DNA of 64,000 nt, from the NCBI GenBank assembly GCA_016748015.1, contig JAAOMT010000597.1, positions 448,351-512,350 on the forward strand, given 5' to 3'. How positions within the stretch are numbered: position 1 is the first letter of the stretch; the number at the start of each line of letters is the position of its first letter. The translations under genes were made by a program, and so were the position numbers. Of the stretch, positions 48,664 to 62,820 are shown in pieces. The notes under the pieces are model-generated. The model saw only the letters and a program-made list of their open reading frames with translations. It made no database searches and was not told the origin of the DNA. Origin of the DNA: Geosiphon pyriformis. Taxonomy: Eukaryota; Glomeromycota; Glomeromycetes; Archaeosporales; Geosiphonaceae.

Positions 48664-49087
48664 TATGGATTCGAACCATTATTGTTAATTTGAATGTGTT
48701 TATAACTTCATTTTTCTTGGTATTAAAAAAAATAAAAATAAAAAAAAAGATAGTTCACGCGCGTTTCAAAAACTCTCTGCAAAAAGTTTTATTGAACTCC
48801 TTCAGAGTTGGTCAAAAATTTCAATAATTAATTTTTGTCCACGTTCCCAGAGAGGTATTTCTATAAAGAAGAATACCAATGAAGTCAGAAATTAAAAATC
48901 AACACGCACGTGGGGAAACAAAAAATCAGGGATCATTTAACCTTAAAATTTTTAATCTATTTTTTTGAAACATCTTTATTATGACAATGGTTTTGATAAA
49001 TGATAAACGTAAGACAATGGTTATAATGATATTAATTGATAAACATTTAAGTATGACAGTGTAGCTATATATATATTAAATTCTCAT

Positions 49088-49088
<1 letters not shown>

Positions 49089-49124
<36 letters not shown>

Positions 49125-49194
49125 TTGATGATGCTGTTGATGATGATGATGATGATGATGATGATGTTGATGTTGATGTTGATGATAATAATAA
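49089..49194. repeat. (AAT)n-(GAT)n compound microsatellite
   Basis: AAT units followed by GAT and GTTGAT units. Confidence 0.95.
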
Positions 49195-49752
49195 CCCGAA
49201 ATGTGATTCTGCATTAAAATATATACCAATGAGCGATGACAAAAAGTGAAGTTTATTTAAAATTCAGTCTGAACGTGAGCGGGAGAGTTTTTTTCTTTTT
49301 TTAAAGAGCGCGATATTTCTCACTGGTGTGGTTCTTTCGCGTAACCATTGGAACAAAGAACTAGAATAGGTGGCCCAATTGCAACGAACCACAAATGAGC
49401 GATTGTTGCATGTTAATTTTTGAGGTGACGAAATCAAATCTTTTGGGACTTTATATGCGTGAATATGTACATATGTGTGATGTAATAACAAACAACTAAG
49501 AATCCATTCCACTTTTGGAAATTTTATATTCATAAATAATTAACTTTAAAACTGGAAAGGCTTCAATAATGAATAAATTCAAATATAGTGTGAGATGGCG
49601 TGACCTGAACCAAAAACATTATCTACCGAGTTCTAGTTTAATAGTCAGTCAATTTTTTGTAACCTGATCTAATCAGGCATTAATGAATGAACTTCCTTTT
49701 TAAATGCATCATGTTCATGGTGACACAGTGATGCATTTTGTAGGACTCGTCC

Positions 49753-49959
<207 letters not shown>

Positions 49960-51710
49960 TTGAAACTTTCATCATAGACATTGCATGAGCATCAAAGTTT
50001 AATCCATATTCTGTAATGTAAATTACACAAAATAGCAAACTTCCGAGTGGAAAACCAATCGCGAAAATTTGCGCAGCCATAACTTAAAACTTTACGAACC
50101 AATCAAAATATGTTGGTTCGGTTAGGCGTCCCCAAGATAACAAATGTTTTTTGTCACTTTTTTGGGTATTTTATTTAAGTTTATTTTTTTCTTTTATCGG
50201 CTTAAATCATTTCTATGAGTCTGTGCGGAACACGTTTCAGTGCCCCAAGTTTGAGATTAAATTTTGGCGAAAAATTTTTTTTAACGCCTCGATCAATTAT
50301 TTTTCCATGCGAACAGACTTTATAGGTTCTTCATCATGAGACAAAGGCTTGATAGGACGATCTATTTTTCACAATTTACTCCGCCTAAAAAATGCATGAC
50401 AACGAACAACGATGAAAGCATGTATTATGATTATCTTTTTTTTGCCCTTTGCAGAATTCGAGAGTTTATAGCATCATCATCATCATCATCATCATCGAGA
50501 TCTGTTTTGCACGCTTGAAATAAGACAGATCAGAAATTAATAATCACAAAATCTCCCTCCCTTTATATCTGCACTAGTGCTCGTGATGAGAGACAATTTA
50601 CAAAATGAACCTAAATAGATGCATTACGCAATTGAAAATATAAACAGTTTTCATGCATTTTCAACTTGTATGAAACACGGACAGAATCCAAAATCAAAAC
50701 TCTTCACATTTGAACATGTTTGTATATTAAAGGCACTTCCCATTTTTACGTGCGAACGAAAAGAAAAAAAAAAACCAAAAAAAAACCAAAAAAAACCAAT
50801 TTCAAAATCATTCTTAAAATTGACACGTGTCCAAATCATGCATCTTTTCTCCAACCGAGTTGACAAAGAAATAGTACTTCATGCATATCTCATCAGGGAA
50901 TATCTGTTTTTGACTGTTGAATGAAAATTTTTTTTTTGCCACTATCAAATTTCAATTTACCCATTCAAGGTCTCAAAATACATGGGAAATATTAAACCGC
51001 GTGTAACAAAAAAAAAGATTTTCATCAATCTCAACAGAGTTGGACAGGATTCAATCTTGAAAAAGTATTCTTTTTTTTTTTTTTCTCGTTTCGCCTTTTT
51101 GACAAACTTTAAAATTCTCTTTTTTTTTTACTGTTTTTAACTTTTTTGATTTCAAATGCATCATGATAATCCTATAGGTCTGGTGATTTCTTTACGTGTG
51201 ATTATTGTCTACTCTTTTCATTAAAAAGCCTAAAGTTCGTATGTTTGGGCATCAACAAATAGACAAACAGTTAAAATTGAGTTTTTAAATCAAAAGAATT
51301 GCGTATTATCAAGGTTTACATTAAAAGTTTCTTTTTTTATGTGGTATTACAAAAAAATTAATTTTACCTTATTGGTTCATTCATGCATACTTTTCCCCCA
51401 ATCAGAAAAGAGAGTCATGTCACTGATCCCATTTTCATGACCCCACCTGAGCTCTGCTTTTTTTGAGTTTTTTAAAAGAGTTCGATTTTCATCATTTACA
51501 CACACTTTTTGTTTATCGCATGAATTAATTAATGTTGATGCTTTTTTTTTTAATATGATTCACACATAATTAGCAATTTGGATGCGTGAGCACTTGACTA
51601 CCTTTTTAAAAAGAAATTTCTTACTGCGGCTTGACTCCAGTTTCGATCAGCATGCCTCTATTACCATTCAAAAATTCCAATTTTTTTTTTAAAAAAAAAA
51701 AAAAAAAAAA

Positions 51711-52700
51711 NNNNNNNNNNNNNNNNNNNNNNNNNNNNNNNNNNNNNNNNNNNNNNNNNNNNNNNNNNNNNNNNNNNNNNNNNNNNNNNNNNNNNNNNNN
51801 NNNNNNNNNNNNNNNNNNNNNNNNNNNNNNNNNNNNNNNNNNNNNNNNNNNNNNNNNNNNNNNNNNNNNNNNNNNNNNNNNNNNNNNNNNNNNNNNNNNN
51901 NNNNNNNNNNNNNNNNNNNNNNNNNNNNNNNNNNNNNNNNNNNNNNNNNNNNNNNNNNNNNNNNNNNNNNNNNNNNNNNNNNNNNNNNNNNNNNNNNNNN
52001 NNNNNNNNNNNNNNNNNNNNNNNNNNNNNNNNNNNNNNNNNNNNNNNNNNNNNNNNNNNNNNNNNNNNNNNNNNNNNNNNNNNNNNNNNNNNNNNNNNNN
52101 NNNNNNNNNNNNNNNNNNNNNNNNNNNNNNNNNNNNNNNNNNNNNNNNNNNNNNNNNNNNNNNNNNNNNNNNNNNNNNNNNNNNNNNNNNNNNNNNNNNN
52201 NNNNNNNNNNNNNNNNNNNNNNNNNNNNNNNNNNNNNNNNNNNNNNNNNNNNNNNNNNNNNNNNNNNNNNNNNNNNNNNNNNNNNNNNNNNNNNNNNNNN
52301 NNNNNNNNNNNNNNNNNNNNNNNNNNNNNNNNNNNNNNNNNNNNNNNNNNNNNNNNNNNNNNNNNNNNNNNNNNNNNNNNNNNNNNNNNNNNNNNNNNNN
52401 NNNNNNNNNNNNNNNNNNNNNNNNNNNNNNNNNNNNNNNNNNNNNNNNNNNNNNNNNNNNNNNNNNNNNNNNNNNNNNNNNNNNNNNNNNNNNNNNNNNN
52501 NNNNNNNNNNNNNNNNNNNNNNNNNNNNNNNNNNNNNNNNNNNNNNNNNNNNNNNNNNNNNNNNNNNNNNNNNNNNNNNNNNNNNNNNNNNNNNNNNNNN
52601 NNNNNNNNNNNNNNNNNNNNNNNNNNNNNNNNNNNNNNNNNNNNNNNNNNNNNNNNNNNNNNNNNNNNNNNNNNNNNNNNNNNNNNNNNNNNNNNNNNNN
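51711..52700. other. assembly gap (990 N)
   Basis: Flanked by a 20-bp A-run on the left and by 10 G plus (AGG)n on the right. Low-complexity ends suggest the assembler stopped at repeats. The true gap size is unknown. Confidence 0.99.
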
Positions 52701-52733
<33 letters not shown>

Positions 52734-52833
52734 GAGAGGAATCGGCCAAAATTAGAATTAAATCATTACCCGACTGGGAAGCCAAGACTTTAAGAAGGGT
52801 GAAATTGACGTGGCGAAAATTGCTCACGGCCAT
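52701..52833 (-). CDS. possible N-terminus of a gene running into the gap
   Basis: A minus frame opens with ATG at 52833 and reads 33 balanced residues (VSNFRHVNFTLLKVLASQSG, then NDLILILADSS) before a Pro run encoded by CCT/CCC at the gap edge. The rest is in the gap. This may be a real first exon or chance. No domain recognised. Confidence 0.2.
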
Positions 52834-53422
52834 AATCCATTTTTCCAGACTTTTTGATTTTTGGGCATGCAGAAATGCAGGTTAGAGTTTTGACTTTCTC
52901 AGTCTGTCAGTTAATGCGCAATTGGGATTTGGAAGATATCCTGTGTTTTTTGAACACATATTAATGCACAATCAAGGATTTTCCCACGAAAGTAGAAATT
53001 AAATTTTGAAATAATGACCTATGGAAAGATCCGAAGTTAAATTGACGATATTTTTTAGACATTGATTTTCCTAGTTTCGAATATTAAGTTAAAAAGCACT
53101 ACCGAAAAATGACAAAGGTGAGTAAACAATGTCAACTGATTTTCTGCATGAGCGTATTTTTTCGTAATGTTTTTCTGATTGGGAGTGATAGGTAAGGTAG
53201 ATTGGTATGAAATTCAAAGAGTGATGATTAGTAGAACACCCAGATTTTCAAGGAGATATCCTCTTGGAAATTATGCTTAAAAATTACCAATTAAAATATT
53301 GGAAAGATTTACTTTCTCTGGGGAATTGTTGATATTATTACGTATATACATAAATAAATAATTAATGTGTTGGGCAATTTCTAAAAAAAAAAAATCAAAA
53401 TGAATCATTTTAATCGATTTCT

Positions 53423-53438
53423 TATTATTATTATTATT

Positions 53439-53477
<39 letters not shown>
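53423..53477. repeat. (TTA)n-(TTG)n compound microsatellite
   Basis: TTA units change to TTG units. Confidence 0.95.
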
Positions 53478-54099
53478 ACTATTATTGTTGTTGTTTTTGT
53501 TGTTATTAAAATCTTTGAAAATTTAAATTCACTCGGAATATGTCATCTTTGATTACAGAAAGTTATTTAGAGAATTACAATAGGGAGAACATGAGAGGTG
53601 AATTAATTAAAGAGATATATCATTACTGAATACTGATTTTTGTTTTTTTTTAGTACCAAAAAGATTCGAAAAAAAATAATAATGGGTTCACAAGATGAAT
53701 AATACAGGGTGAAATTATTATTTTTTATTTTAAAAATAAAATTTTTTTTTACACTTTATAAAATTAAAAAAATTTGTAAAGTCAAAAAATAAATAAATAA
53801 ATACAAAATTAAATAAAACAAGATAATATAAAATAAGTGATATAAATAAATGATATAAATAAATGATATAAATAATTAATATTAATAATTAATATTAATA
53901 ATTAATATTAATAAGCAATATTTATAAGCGATATAAATGAGCTATAAATTTTATATTTTATGACGTTTAGATCGTTAATTGTGGGTGTCGGAATAATTAA
54001 TATCTCATCGATTTTTAAAAATTAAGCAAAATAAAAAAAAAGTGAAAAAAAAGGGTTTTTTTTTATCATGAAAATGTATGTATATTTGGTCGCTAATAG

Positions 54100-54100
<1 letters not shown>

Positions 54101-54138
<38 letters not shown>

Positions 54139-54173
54139 ATAAGTATTATTAGTATTATTATTATTATTATTAT
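54101..54173. repeat. (TTA)n microsatellite
   Basis: Two runs with AGTATTATT interruptions. Similar A/T arrays lie at 54980-55060 and 56384-56409. Confidence 0.95.
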
Positions 54174-56682
54174 TTACTTTGTTGCATTAAACGTTTTAGA
54201 ATAATGATTAAAAAGATAAGAAATAAAATAAAATTTCCGATTTTCAAAAACCTTGAAAATGAGAACCCAATATTTTTAACGGATTTTAAAAGTATCAAAG
54301 GTTTATGACAAGATTATATGAATCTTTGATTTAAAAAAAGTAAATTTTTTTTTAAAAAAAAAAAAAAAGATATAAATATAAATATAGAAATGAACTGATT
54401 AAATTTCTAAAGACTCTTAAAATATTATTGTTTTAATTTTTAGAATATAATTTTTTTGTTTTCAAGATATAAGTATTTATATTTTTATTTATGTAAGAAA
54501 TTAATTTATTTTCATATAAATATATATATATATATGTATGTATAATTGAAAAGAATTTTTTTTTCTATAGCAAGTAAAAAAATTTTGTATAAATTTATAT
54601 TAAAAAATTGTGGTTTCAAAAAAAGGTTGGCTATATGAGAAAATTATATTTTTCCAAATATATATATATATTTTTTTTCTAATTAAATCAGATAATTTTT
54701 GATGTTTTTACCCGAAATTCATTAAATTTTGAATTTTTATTCTCGAATTGTAGATTAACAGACTGATTAAAATTTCAAGTATTAAGAGTAAACCGCTACC
54801 TAACGTTTTTTTTATTTTTAGGATTAGATCCAATTTCCTTGAATAGTATGAGTTTGTGATGCTCTGTATAGGATTGATATGTTATTTTCAGACGCGTTGA
54901 AAAAAAAAAAAACAACAACTTTATAATGGAGTTGTGACTTTTATTACCTGGGAGAAAAACCCATTAAATTAAAAATTAAAAATAAATAAATAAATAATAA
55001 TAATAAATAAATAATAATAAATAAATAATAATAATAAATAATAATAATAATAATAATAAATACTAATGTTCAATTAGATATTTGCATATTGATAATAAAA
55101 ATTTGATTAAAAAAAGACCCAGTAAACCGATTATCACCATCTAGAGACTCTTGAAAAAAATAATATGGCAATGAATTTCCCCAAGTCATATGTATAAATA
55201 TTTTTTTAATGAGTTTCAAGAATTTTAATACTTGTTTATACGGGAAATCTTTTTAATAAAAATGAAAAGATCATTTCGAAGTAAGGTAAGTAGGTAACTG
55301 TGATCTCCCCCCCACCCCAAATGTGATCAAAAGTATAAATTTTAATTGGCTTTATCTGGTATATCCTATATTATTGAACTATTATAAGAATCTTCAAATA
55401 TTTTATATTTGTGATATATCAATAAATATCTTTATGTTTACATTTAAAATCTTGAATTTTTCTCGATATATATTACCTCCCAACTGATGGAGATTAGAAA
55501 ACTAAAAAGTTGAAAAGAATAATTAAAAATCAAAATATTTTGGTCAACTTATATTAACTTTATAGATAGCAAATATAGAAAATAAAATAAAATAAAAAAT
55601 AAAATAAAAAATAAAAAAAAGAAGCTGACTGAAAGTTGAAAAGCCCAATAAGTTAATTTATACCCCAAATCTATTTTTTCATAAAAGAAAAATAAAAAGT
55701 TTACCTTTATCAAAAAAATATTCATATACAATGATACATATTTTACTTTAAAATAAACAAAAAAAAAAAGTATTTATTTCATTATTACTTTTTAAAACAA
55801 GAATATTTTTTTTTCACAGTTTATCACTTTAAAGAATAACTTAATTTACTATGCACACATCATAATAATACGGAATTTTATAAAATTTTGTCGATTCATA
55901 AAGACTTTCTTTTCATTTCATTTATCAATATTTGGACAATCTAAGATTTTTTAAGCTTTGAAAAATTATTTTTTAATTTATCTAAAAAATTTTCTCTAGT
56001 AACATTAGATTGATCTTTAAAAAAAAACCTTATCTCGACTATAATTCTGCTCATCTATTCTCTCTCATCTTAACCAAAAATCTATATAATGAATTTACAC
56101 TCTTTCCTAGGAAATCGATTGTGAAAAAAAATTGTGAAAAACGATGTTCTCAAGCTAAATATCATTATTGTTTAAAATTGATTAGAATGTAAATTTCAAT
56201 TATTAAAAATTTAACAGATTATCCAATTGTTTTAATCCTAAAGTAATATGGTTTAAGCTATAATTTACTCATAAATTAACGATCTTATTAAATCCTGAAT
56301 AATAAGGTTTGTAATTTATAAATGGTTCATTTTTTGAATTTAAAATTTATTTAGAAAATCATTAAAGAACTTTCGAAATTCAATTATTATTATTATTATT
56401 ATTATTATCATCTATTTATTTATTATTTGGGATTAAAAGTAAATAAAAGCCCTGAAATTCCGGATTATCCTGTTAAATCTAAATTTATATTTTTATCAGA
56501 AACCTATTCCTAACTTTTTGAAATGTGTGTTACCCTTAGAAAACATATATTCAAACAAATTTTTATATATATAATTTTACTAATAAGTTTTTAAAATTGG
56601 GGACACAAAGTTAAAAATCGTTTTATTTTATCATTTTTTAATTTTACATGCTAATTGATAAATTTGATAGTTTTAACAAAGG

Positions 56683-56683
56683 C

Positions 56684-56731
<48 letters not shown>

Positions 56732-56761
56732 TTATTATTATTATTATTCTTCTTCTTCTTT
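56683..56761. repeat. (TTA)n-(CTT)n microsatellite
   Basis: TTA units end in CTT units. Confidence 0.95.
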
Positions 56762-57683
56762 TTTCTTTCATCGAAAATGAAAAACAAAAATTTTGATTGA
56801 TTTTAAAGAAAAAAAAAAATAATTTTTTTTTTTAAATGATTTTAAATTTTTTTTTCAGTAATTCAAAAATAAATCCAATCCAGCCTAAATTAAACTGAAA
56901 AACAGCATTAATATTACTGATTTTCCTGTTTTTTTTTTTTTTTGGTTTTTGTTCGTAGCATAAGTGCTCAAAAATCTATTCATTATATCATAATTCTTAT
57001 AATTTCTTGTTGTCATTAGTCTTTGATAATTATATAATCCAAGTTTAACTAAAAATTCAGTTTAAAAATGGTCGAATAGATGGGGGGAGAAATGTGTCAC
57101 AAATTTTTTAAAAAAAATAAATGCATATTTTAAAATTGATCTTTCCGAATATTAAATCTAAATTTTTTATCATGAAAAAAATCTATAATCTTTTCAACAA
57201 TTATAATGTACACAGAAGAATTAATTGTTGTTGTTCATTTTAGCAAAATAGTAAATCTTTTGGCTTTTCACCCCAATTGTCCAGACCATTTAAAATGTCA
57301 ATTTGTTTTTTTTAAAAATTTTCCTTGTTTGGGATTCTCATTTTTAATCCTGCCTTATTTGCTTGCTTGTTTATTTATTTATTTATTTAGTTTGTGTCAG
57401 GTGAATAAATTTATAATATTTAGAATTTTTTGTCAAATACCCATATTTTTATTCAATTGTATTATATAAGATTTTGCTTATTTTAAAGGAAAAAAAATTT
57501 TTTAACCGTTCCTTGAAAATTAAAATATTTATCAAGAAAAAACTTTACCTATAATTTTTACTTTTTTGTAAATGCAAAATTTTCAATCTTCAATTTTAAA
57601 AAAATAAAGTTGCACCCCAATCCTCCTCCAAATTAAATTCTAAATCTTCTTTTCTAAAACCTTTACTTATCAAAAATCATTCT

Positions 57684-58482
57684 CTATTTCCCACTATCTA
57701 CAATAAGAATTACACATAAACAGCCGGCCAATGATAACATTGTAAAGATGCTACCAAGAACAACTGTCCCTCTACTCGCCGGAAACTTCCCAGTTGTCAG
57801 GGTATGTTGTGAATGAAAGTATCTCACAAATCCAAAACTCAAGAAAATGATTCCAAGCAATATAAAGACTACGCCTAATGGTTTACCAACTTTTTCCTCG
57901 ATAGGTGATCGAGTTGTTATATTTAGTCGAAACAATTGTGTGATTGCTAGAAACCAAGTTGTTATTGGAAAATTTAAGAAATTTGAGGAATAAATCAAAA
58001 AAACAAATTCTTTGATTTTAACTCACCAACCCCGATACTGATGAACGATAATGAAGTTCGTAACCAGGCCAGAAATGTCCTTTCATTTGCTATAAGAAAA
58101 GAAGGTGAGAAGGAAATCTTGAGTCATTGTGATGAAATTCCATTTTCTCTTTCTAAGAGTAATATTTCACAATAAAATTCCAAGAACATCCATTTTTGCA
58201 TCATCTCACTTGTGAAAACAAACCTAAATGATCTCTCGCAACACTAGCTTTATTCTCCAAATATAAAGTAGGATTTAATTGTCCCAACTTTATTCGAACC
58301 CATTCAGTAATAGGCCTTTGGTTTGAAACACGACGAGAAGCGGGAGTTGTCGAAGAACTAGCCAAAGTTGGCACTGATTTATGAGTTGTATTATTTGAAG
58401 AGAGTTCATTCAAATCACTTTCGGTTAGGTTTGGTTGGCGGCGTTGCGTTACTCTGGTTGCAGAGTTGATGAGAGTTGTCAT
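57684..58482 (-). CDS. DUF202-domain membrane protein, three exons
   Basis: I place exons at 58482-58224, 58089-58027 and 57946-57684. Intron 1 (134 bp) starts GTTTGT and ends ATAG, intron 2 (80 bp) starts GTGAGT and ends CTAG, and both leave the reading frame intact. The product is 194 residues. Residues 1-76 are polar and Ser/Thr-rich. Then follows the DUF202 core with the hallmark ARDHLANERTFLAWLRTSLS (residues 82-101). Three membrane spans are at about 93-113, 131-151 and 169-190. DUF202 proteins occur in fungi and bacteria, and a similar module forms the membrane part of yeast VTC1. The biochemical role of the stand-alone proteins is not settled. The ATG at 58482 is the first in frame after a short AT-rich leader. 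The middle exon (63 nt) encodes the most conserved part, which supports the model. Confidence 0.9.
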
Positions 58483-58630
58483 TATTATTGAAATTATATT
58501 ATCTCTTGATATCTAAAAATGTTTTATCAAAGAAATTATTTCAACAAATTTTATTACGATCTTTGATCTTTTATTTTGAATAATAAAGATATTTTTGATG
58601 ATAATTGAAAAGAAAAAATTTTATTTATTA

Positions 58631-58695
58631 TGACGACAACGACGACAACGACGACAACGACGACGACGACGACGACGATGATGATAATGATGATA
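58631..58695. repeat. (GAC)n-(GAT)n microsatellite upstream of the DUF202 gene
   Basis: A GC-rich triplet array (GACGACAAC units, then GAC, then GAT), rare in this AT-rich window, 150 bp upstream of the start codon. Confidence 0.95.
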
Positions 58696-58699
58696 AAAA

Positions 58700-61400
58700 G
58701 GTATTGGATCAAAAGATATAGAAAATGCGAATAATGTTTTACATCCACAACACTGGCCTTTTTATTTTTTATTTCTCAACTGTTTTTGAATCATGATAAA
58801 CAAAAATACAAAAATCAATAGGGTTCAAAAGGTTTTATGATCCCTTTATTGTAACTTTTTTTTTTGGCGTAAAAATAGGTCCGTGAATTGGTTAAGCCGA
58901 TTGTTACAATATTCAGTTATCATCTGATGACGTTTAGTAAAGCTTATTAAAAACACCTGTTTCCTGATCAACACCCTATTTTTTGCGTTTTTTGTTTATG
59001 TTAATCGTGAATTTAAAATGGAAATCGTGTGCTCTTTGTTATTAAACCTGTCAAACTGGTTCTAAAATACACAAGTAATTGGGTCGAATGCTGTTTGTTT
59101 GTACCCAGTTGTTCCAACCAATTGAAAAAAATCTTGTAGGTTTTGGACCTTTAAATCCCAATCTCAATTCTTAACTTTTCTTCCTCGTAGATCTTTCCAT
59201 TAATATCACAATATTTACGCGCAAAAGAACACAAGAATGACGCAAGAGATTAGGCTAACCTCGGAAAAATCAATCAGAATTCTGTTTAGAACAACTTTTA
59301 TTTTCTCCAAAAAAAGAAAAAAGAATACATTTTTCTTGTAATTTTGCTTAAATATCATCATTAATTGGACACTAAAAGGTTGATGTGTTAAATATGAAAA
59401 TTTTTAGAATTCTTTGTTAAAGGGAAACCAGTTTTTCCGCGATAGGACGTCCAATTTATAAATTGAATCTAGGGAAAAAGATAAACTCTGGAGGCTTCTC
59501 CATTTTTAAATCCTAAATTTTATGCGAGGAAAGTGAATTGGTGCTACCCAATGATTATATGGGATGTGCTACATTTTGCTCATGCCCTTCATTCGTTTAT
59601 ACCGAGAAATTGTGATATGCAACGATAGAATCCCATCAGTATGGATGCACTTCACAAAATGGGGAACGTGAGAATATTACTACCTTTAGTTTGTAAAATT
59701 ATTCTGGGAATATTAACAATCTCAGAGACCTCATCAGTGTTTGTTGGAATATTAAAGTCCTTTAATTCCATGGACGCATAGAAGTCAGCGTCAATTTAGA
59801 TGACCAGAATGACTCGAATGAAAAAATAAGACAAAAATCCAGGCATCGTGAAGTCATTTAAGACCTGTTTCGAAACTGCCCCGTGACAATATCCTCTACC
59901 AGAGACGTTTGCATGCCTCTTAAGTTCTTTTGTATCTCGAGAGGATTCGAGGTAACCTTGCTTTCACTTTCAACCTTTGACCCAGCTCTTTTGCATAATG
60001 AAAACTCACTGCCATAGGGTACTTTTGGAAATGATATTGCGTTAAAATGTCACTATAACGGTGGAAAAAAGATTCTCCGTATCGTAAACATCCAGCCAAA
60101 CGATAACCTCCTGAATTCTCAGTGGCGTCTGCCGTTATCGCTATTGCTCGCTGAACTCGTGTAGCGCGAGATACCATCTCCTCGCTATTCAGTTTCAACA
60201 GCAAAAAATGATAAATATTAAATAATGAAGACGAAAAAACATGCGATTTGACAATGTCTCACCAAAGTTGCGATCAAGAATGACATGGATATTTATGACA
60301 AAACTCCGGATATTCAACGTACATTTATCGAAATAGTTTAAAAACATCTCCGACATCTTGATCTTGACAATCCTCCTCAAGAATTTCATATCCAACCCTT
60401 GTTGTGTTATGATAGGATTTTCACCATAGACAAATCTTGAAAATAAGTCAATACAATTCCACTTCATCTATTGCAAAAAGAGGTGTTTGATTAATCAACA
60501 GTAATTAAGAGGCTCATATATGAATATTTCTTATAGCCCCCATCCGGGTCAAATTATTCAATCAACACTCTCCCAAAAGTAAGCTCTTTCCGCCAACCTT
60601 TCCTCTTACACGTGTGTTGAACACGGAAGATTTGCACGTAAACCCTGGGGCATTAGCATTCCAGCATCCTTTATGTCTAAACAAGATATCCGCCTTGTCA
60701 TGCTGAACTTCAAGGCAGAGTTTGGTGATTACCATGTAACAAAAAAGGCGCTTGTACATAGTAAAACAGAAATTTATTAATATTTAACTTTGGCCTGATG
60801 TGTGGCACAGTACATCAAACGCTTAATGATGCCAATAATAAAATCATTATCAGTGGCCATTCCGTACTTCCGTTAGGTTAACGACAGTGAATTTGTAAAC
60901 TACAACGGAAACGCAAATGTTCTCGTTATTGTGCGAGTATTGACCTACTCTGAGGCTTCCTCTCTCTTAATGAAATATAACGAAGATGCGGATATCTCCC
61001 GTAGTCATAAAGTATGGTTTTCTCTAAGAGACAAACACTTATGGGAAGCTCCATATCAGATTCTCATTTCTATTTCTTTATTCAGAGATAAGAAAAGAAA
61101 ATTTTCTTAGAGACTTTAGTAACTGGGTTGTATGTTCCTTGGTCTTCTCTTTTAGTGCTTGAAACCAAAGCTTCCAAACTCTTTCACAGTTTAATGGATT
61201 CTCTGTGTAAGGGCCAGGTAAATTCATCTGGATTTTACCAATACTCATAATAGTCAGCGAAACGGTATTCCTTAGGGGTGTCATCAAAATACGAATCCCA
61301 TTTGGTGGTATTATACCTAATGTGCTGGTTGTGAGTGATATTCCAGCCACAATTTGCATATTTTATAATCAAAACGCATGCCAAATGTTAGCCTTTAGTG
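58700..61400. other. GC-richer island with unassigned open frames
   Basis: From about 59400 to 61370 the composition is clearly richer in G and C and contains several medium open frames on both strands: 61359-61078, 60759-60562, 60467-60195 and 60204-59920 (minus), and a plus frame at about 60860-61110 (SEFVNYNGNANVLVIVRVLT, YSEASSLLMKYNEDADIS). Different frames look equally protein-like and I cannot link them into a gene. It may be an old pseudogene or a gene with several introns. No domain is recognised. Confidence 0.35.
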
Positions 61401-62820
61401 CAATTTTTTCATCCTGTTTTTTTTTTTGAGAATTAAATTCAAAATATTATAATTTTTATGATATAAATTAGTTTTACATTTACATTTTTATTTAGGAATA
61501 ATATTATCATTAATAAAATACTTATGTCAATACATATTATTATTGACAAAATCAAAAAAACCACCATATTTTTAAAATTAAATTATTTTTGCGATTGTTT
61601 TGTCAAAGTGTTTAAAAAAATTTGTTAAACTGTAAAAAGCTTTTCAAGTTCTTATTAAATTTATACAATAAAAAAACAATTAGTACTAGTTGATATTTTA
61701 AAAGCAAAAGTCAATTTAATAAGAAATTTATTTATTGCTAAAATTATAATTTACTTTTTTTGTCAAAAATCTATTTTAATATGTTTAACATTGATTATAT
61801 ATTACTTTAAAATGTAAAAAAAATTAATATATGAAAAGGTTGCTGGAATAAAAAATTAAAATAGTTTTTAACAAAAATATGACAAGAATATTTTTTAAAA
61901 TATGTTAATATTCATAAATTATTAAACTTATTAACGAATTATTTAATCAATTATTTTTGTTGTTGACAAAATAAGTAAAAAGTTTGTATATTACCAATTT
62001 TTTGCAAAAATTTAAAAAAACCAATAAATTATTCACATTAATTACAAAAATTGTAGTCTTTATGTAATATTTATTAACATTTGTAATTCAAAATCTGTGA
62101 AAAATTCAGGTTTTTGAAAAAATAAAATAAAATTTAATTAATATAAATAGAAATCAAATTAAAAATTTTTAATAAAAGATTAATTTTGTTTTAATAGAAT
62201 AAAGAAAGTATATGAAAACAAAATTTATTAGTGATAATATAAATAGATAAAATAAAAACAAGATTTTTATTTATATTCAATAATTTATAAATACTATATT
62301 ATCAAATTCAAATTTTAATTTGATTAAAAAGTTTTATTACAAGATTAAATATATTTTATTAATATTAATTCTGGTCTGGTTAAAGTCTACTAATTTTTTT
62401 AAAATTCAAGTTGCTAAAAATTAGTATATTTAAGACTTTAAATATTATAAAAAAATTATGGTCTTATTATTTTTAATAGTGATGTTTTCTCTTATGAAAT
62501 ATGAATGGCAAAGTATTTGCTTTTTTTGTTGATGAATTTAAAACATTATTTGTTTTAAAATTGTTGAAATAAAAGTTGTGAAAATTTAAAATATTATTAA
62601 ATGAATTGCTTTCACTGTTGAAACAAGCAAATCAGCCAACAAGAATATTATCTTTTCAATATAATTGCTGATTATGATGATTCAAACCCATGCATCATTT
62701 GCTCTTTTTTCTATTGAAAGATTAACTGTTCTCTTTTTTAAGCTTTTAGGAATAAAGTAAAATTTATTTGAATTAATAGTGGTAGTAAAAAAGAAAATCA
62801 ATTAATATCTTTGATAATTA
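61401..62820. other. AT-rich DNA, nothing recognised
   Basis: Very AT-rich and without readable frames, similar in look to the hyper-AT tracts at 22440-36900 but with no LINE residue that I can identify. Confidence 0.5.

Larger units (their letters stand above)
52834..57683. other. gene-poor intergenic DNA
   Basis: AT-rich, with (TTA)n arrays and a tandem region at 53838-53916 built from ATATAAATAAATG and AATTAATATT units. Short frames such as 57206-57469 (plus) lack any family resemblance. The last few hundred bases are probably the 3' flank of the DUF202 gene. Confidence 0.5.

Noticed and set aside
48640-48690. Minus-strand GGTTCGAATCC, a perfect tRNA B-box
   Set aside because: The T-arm stem is only four pairs and no acceptor, D or anticodon arm can be built upstream. 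The surrounding DNA is microsatellite.
51631-52833. Frames of about 380 codons across the N gap
   Set aside because: They are open only because N contains no stop. Only the right-hand 44 codons have real sequence.
60267-60500. Minus frame interrupted mainly by TGA, suggesting mitochondrial code or a mitovirus-like sequence
   Set aside because: A TAA also interrupts it, no polymerase motif such as GDD is visible, and TGG-to-TGA decay or chance explains it more simply.
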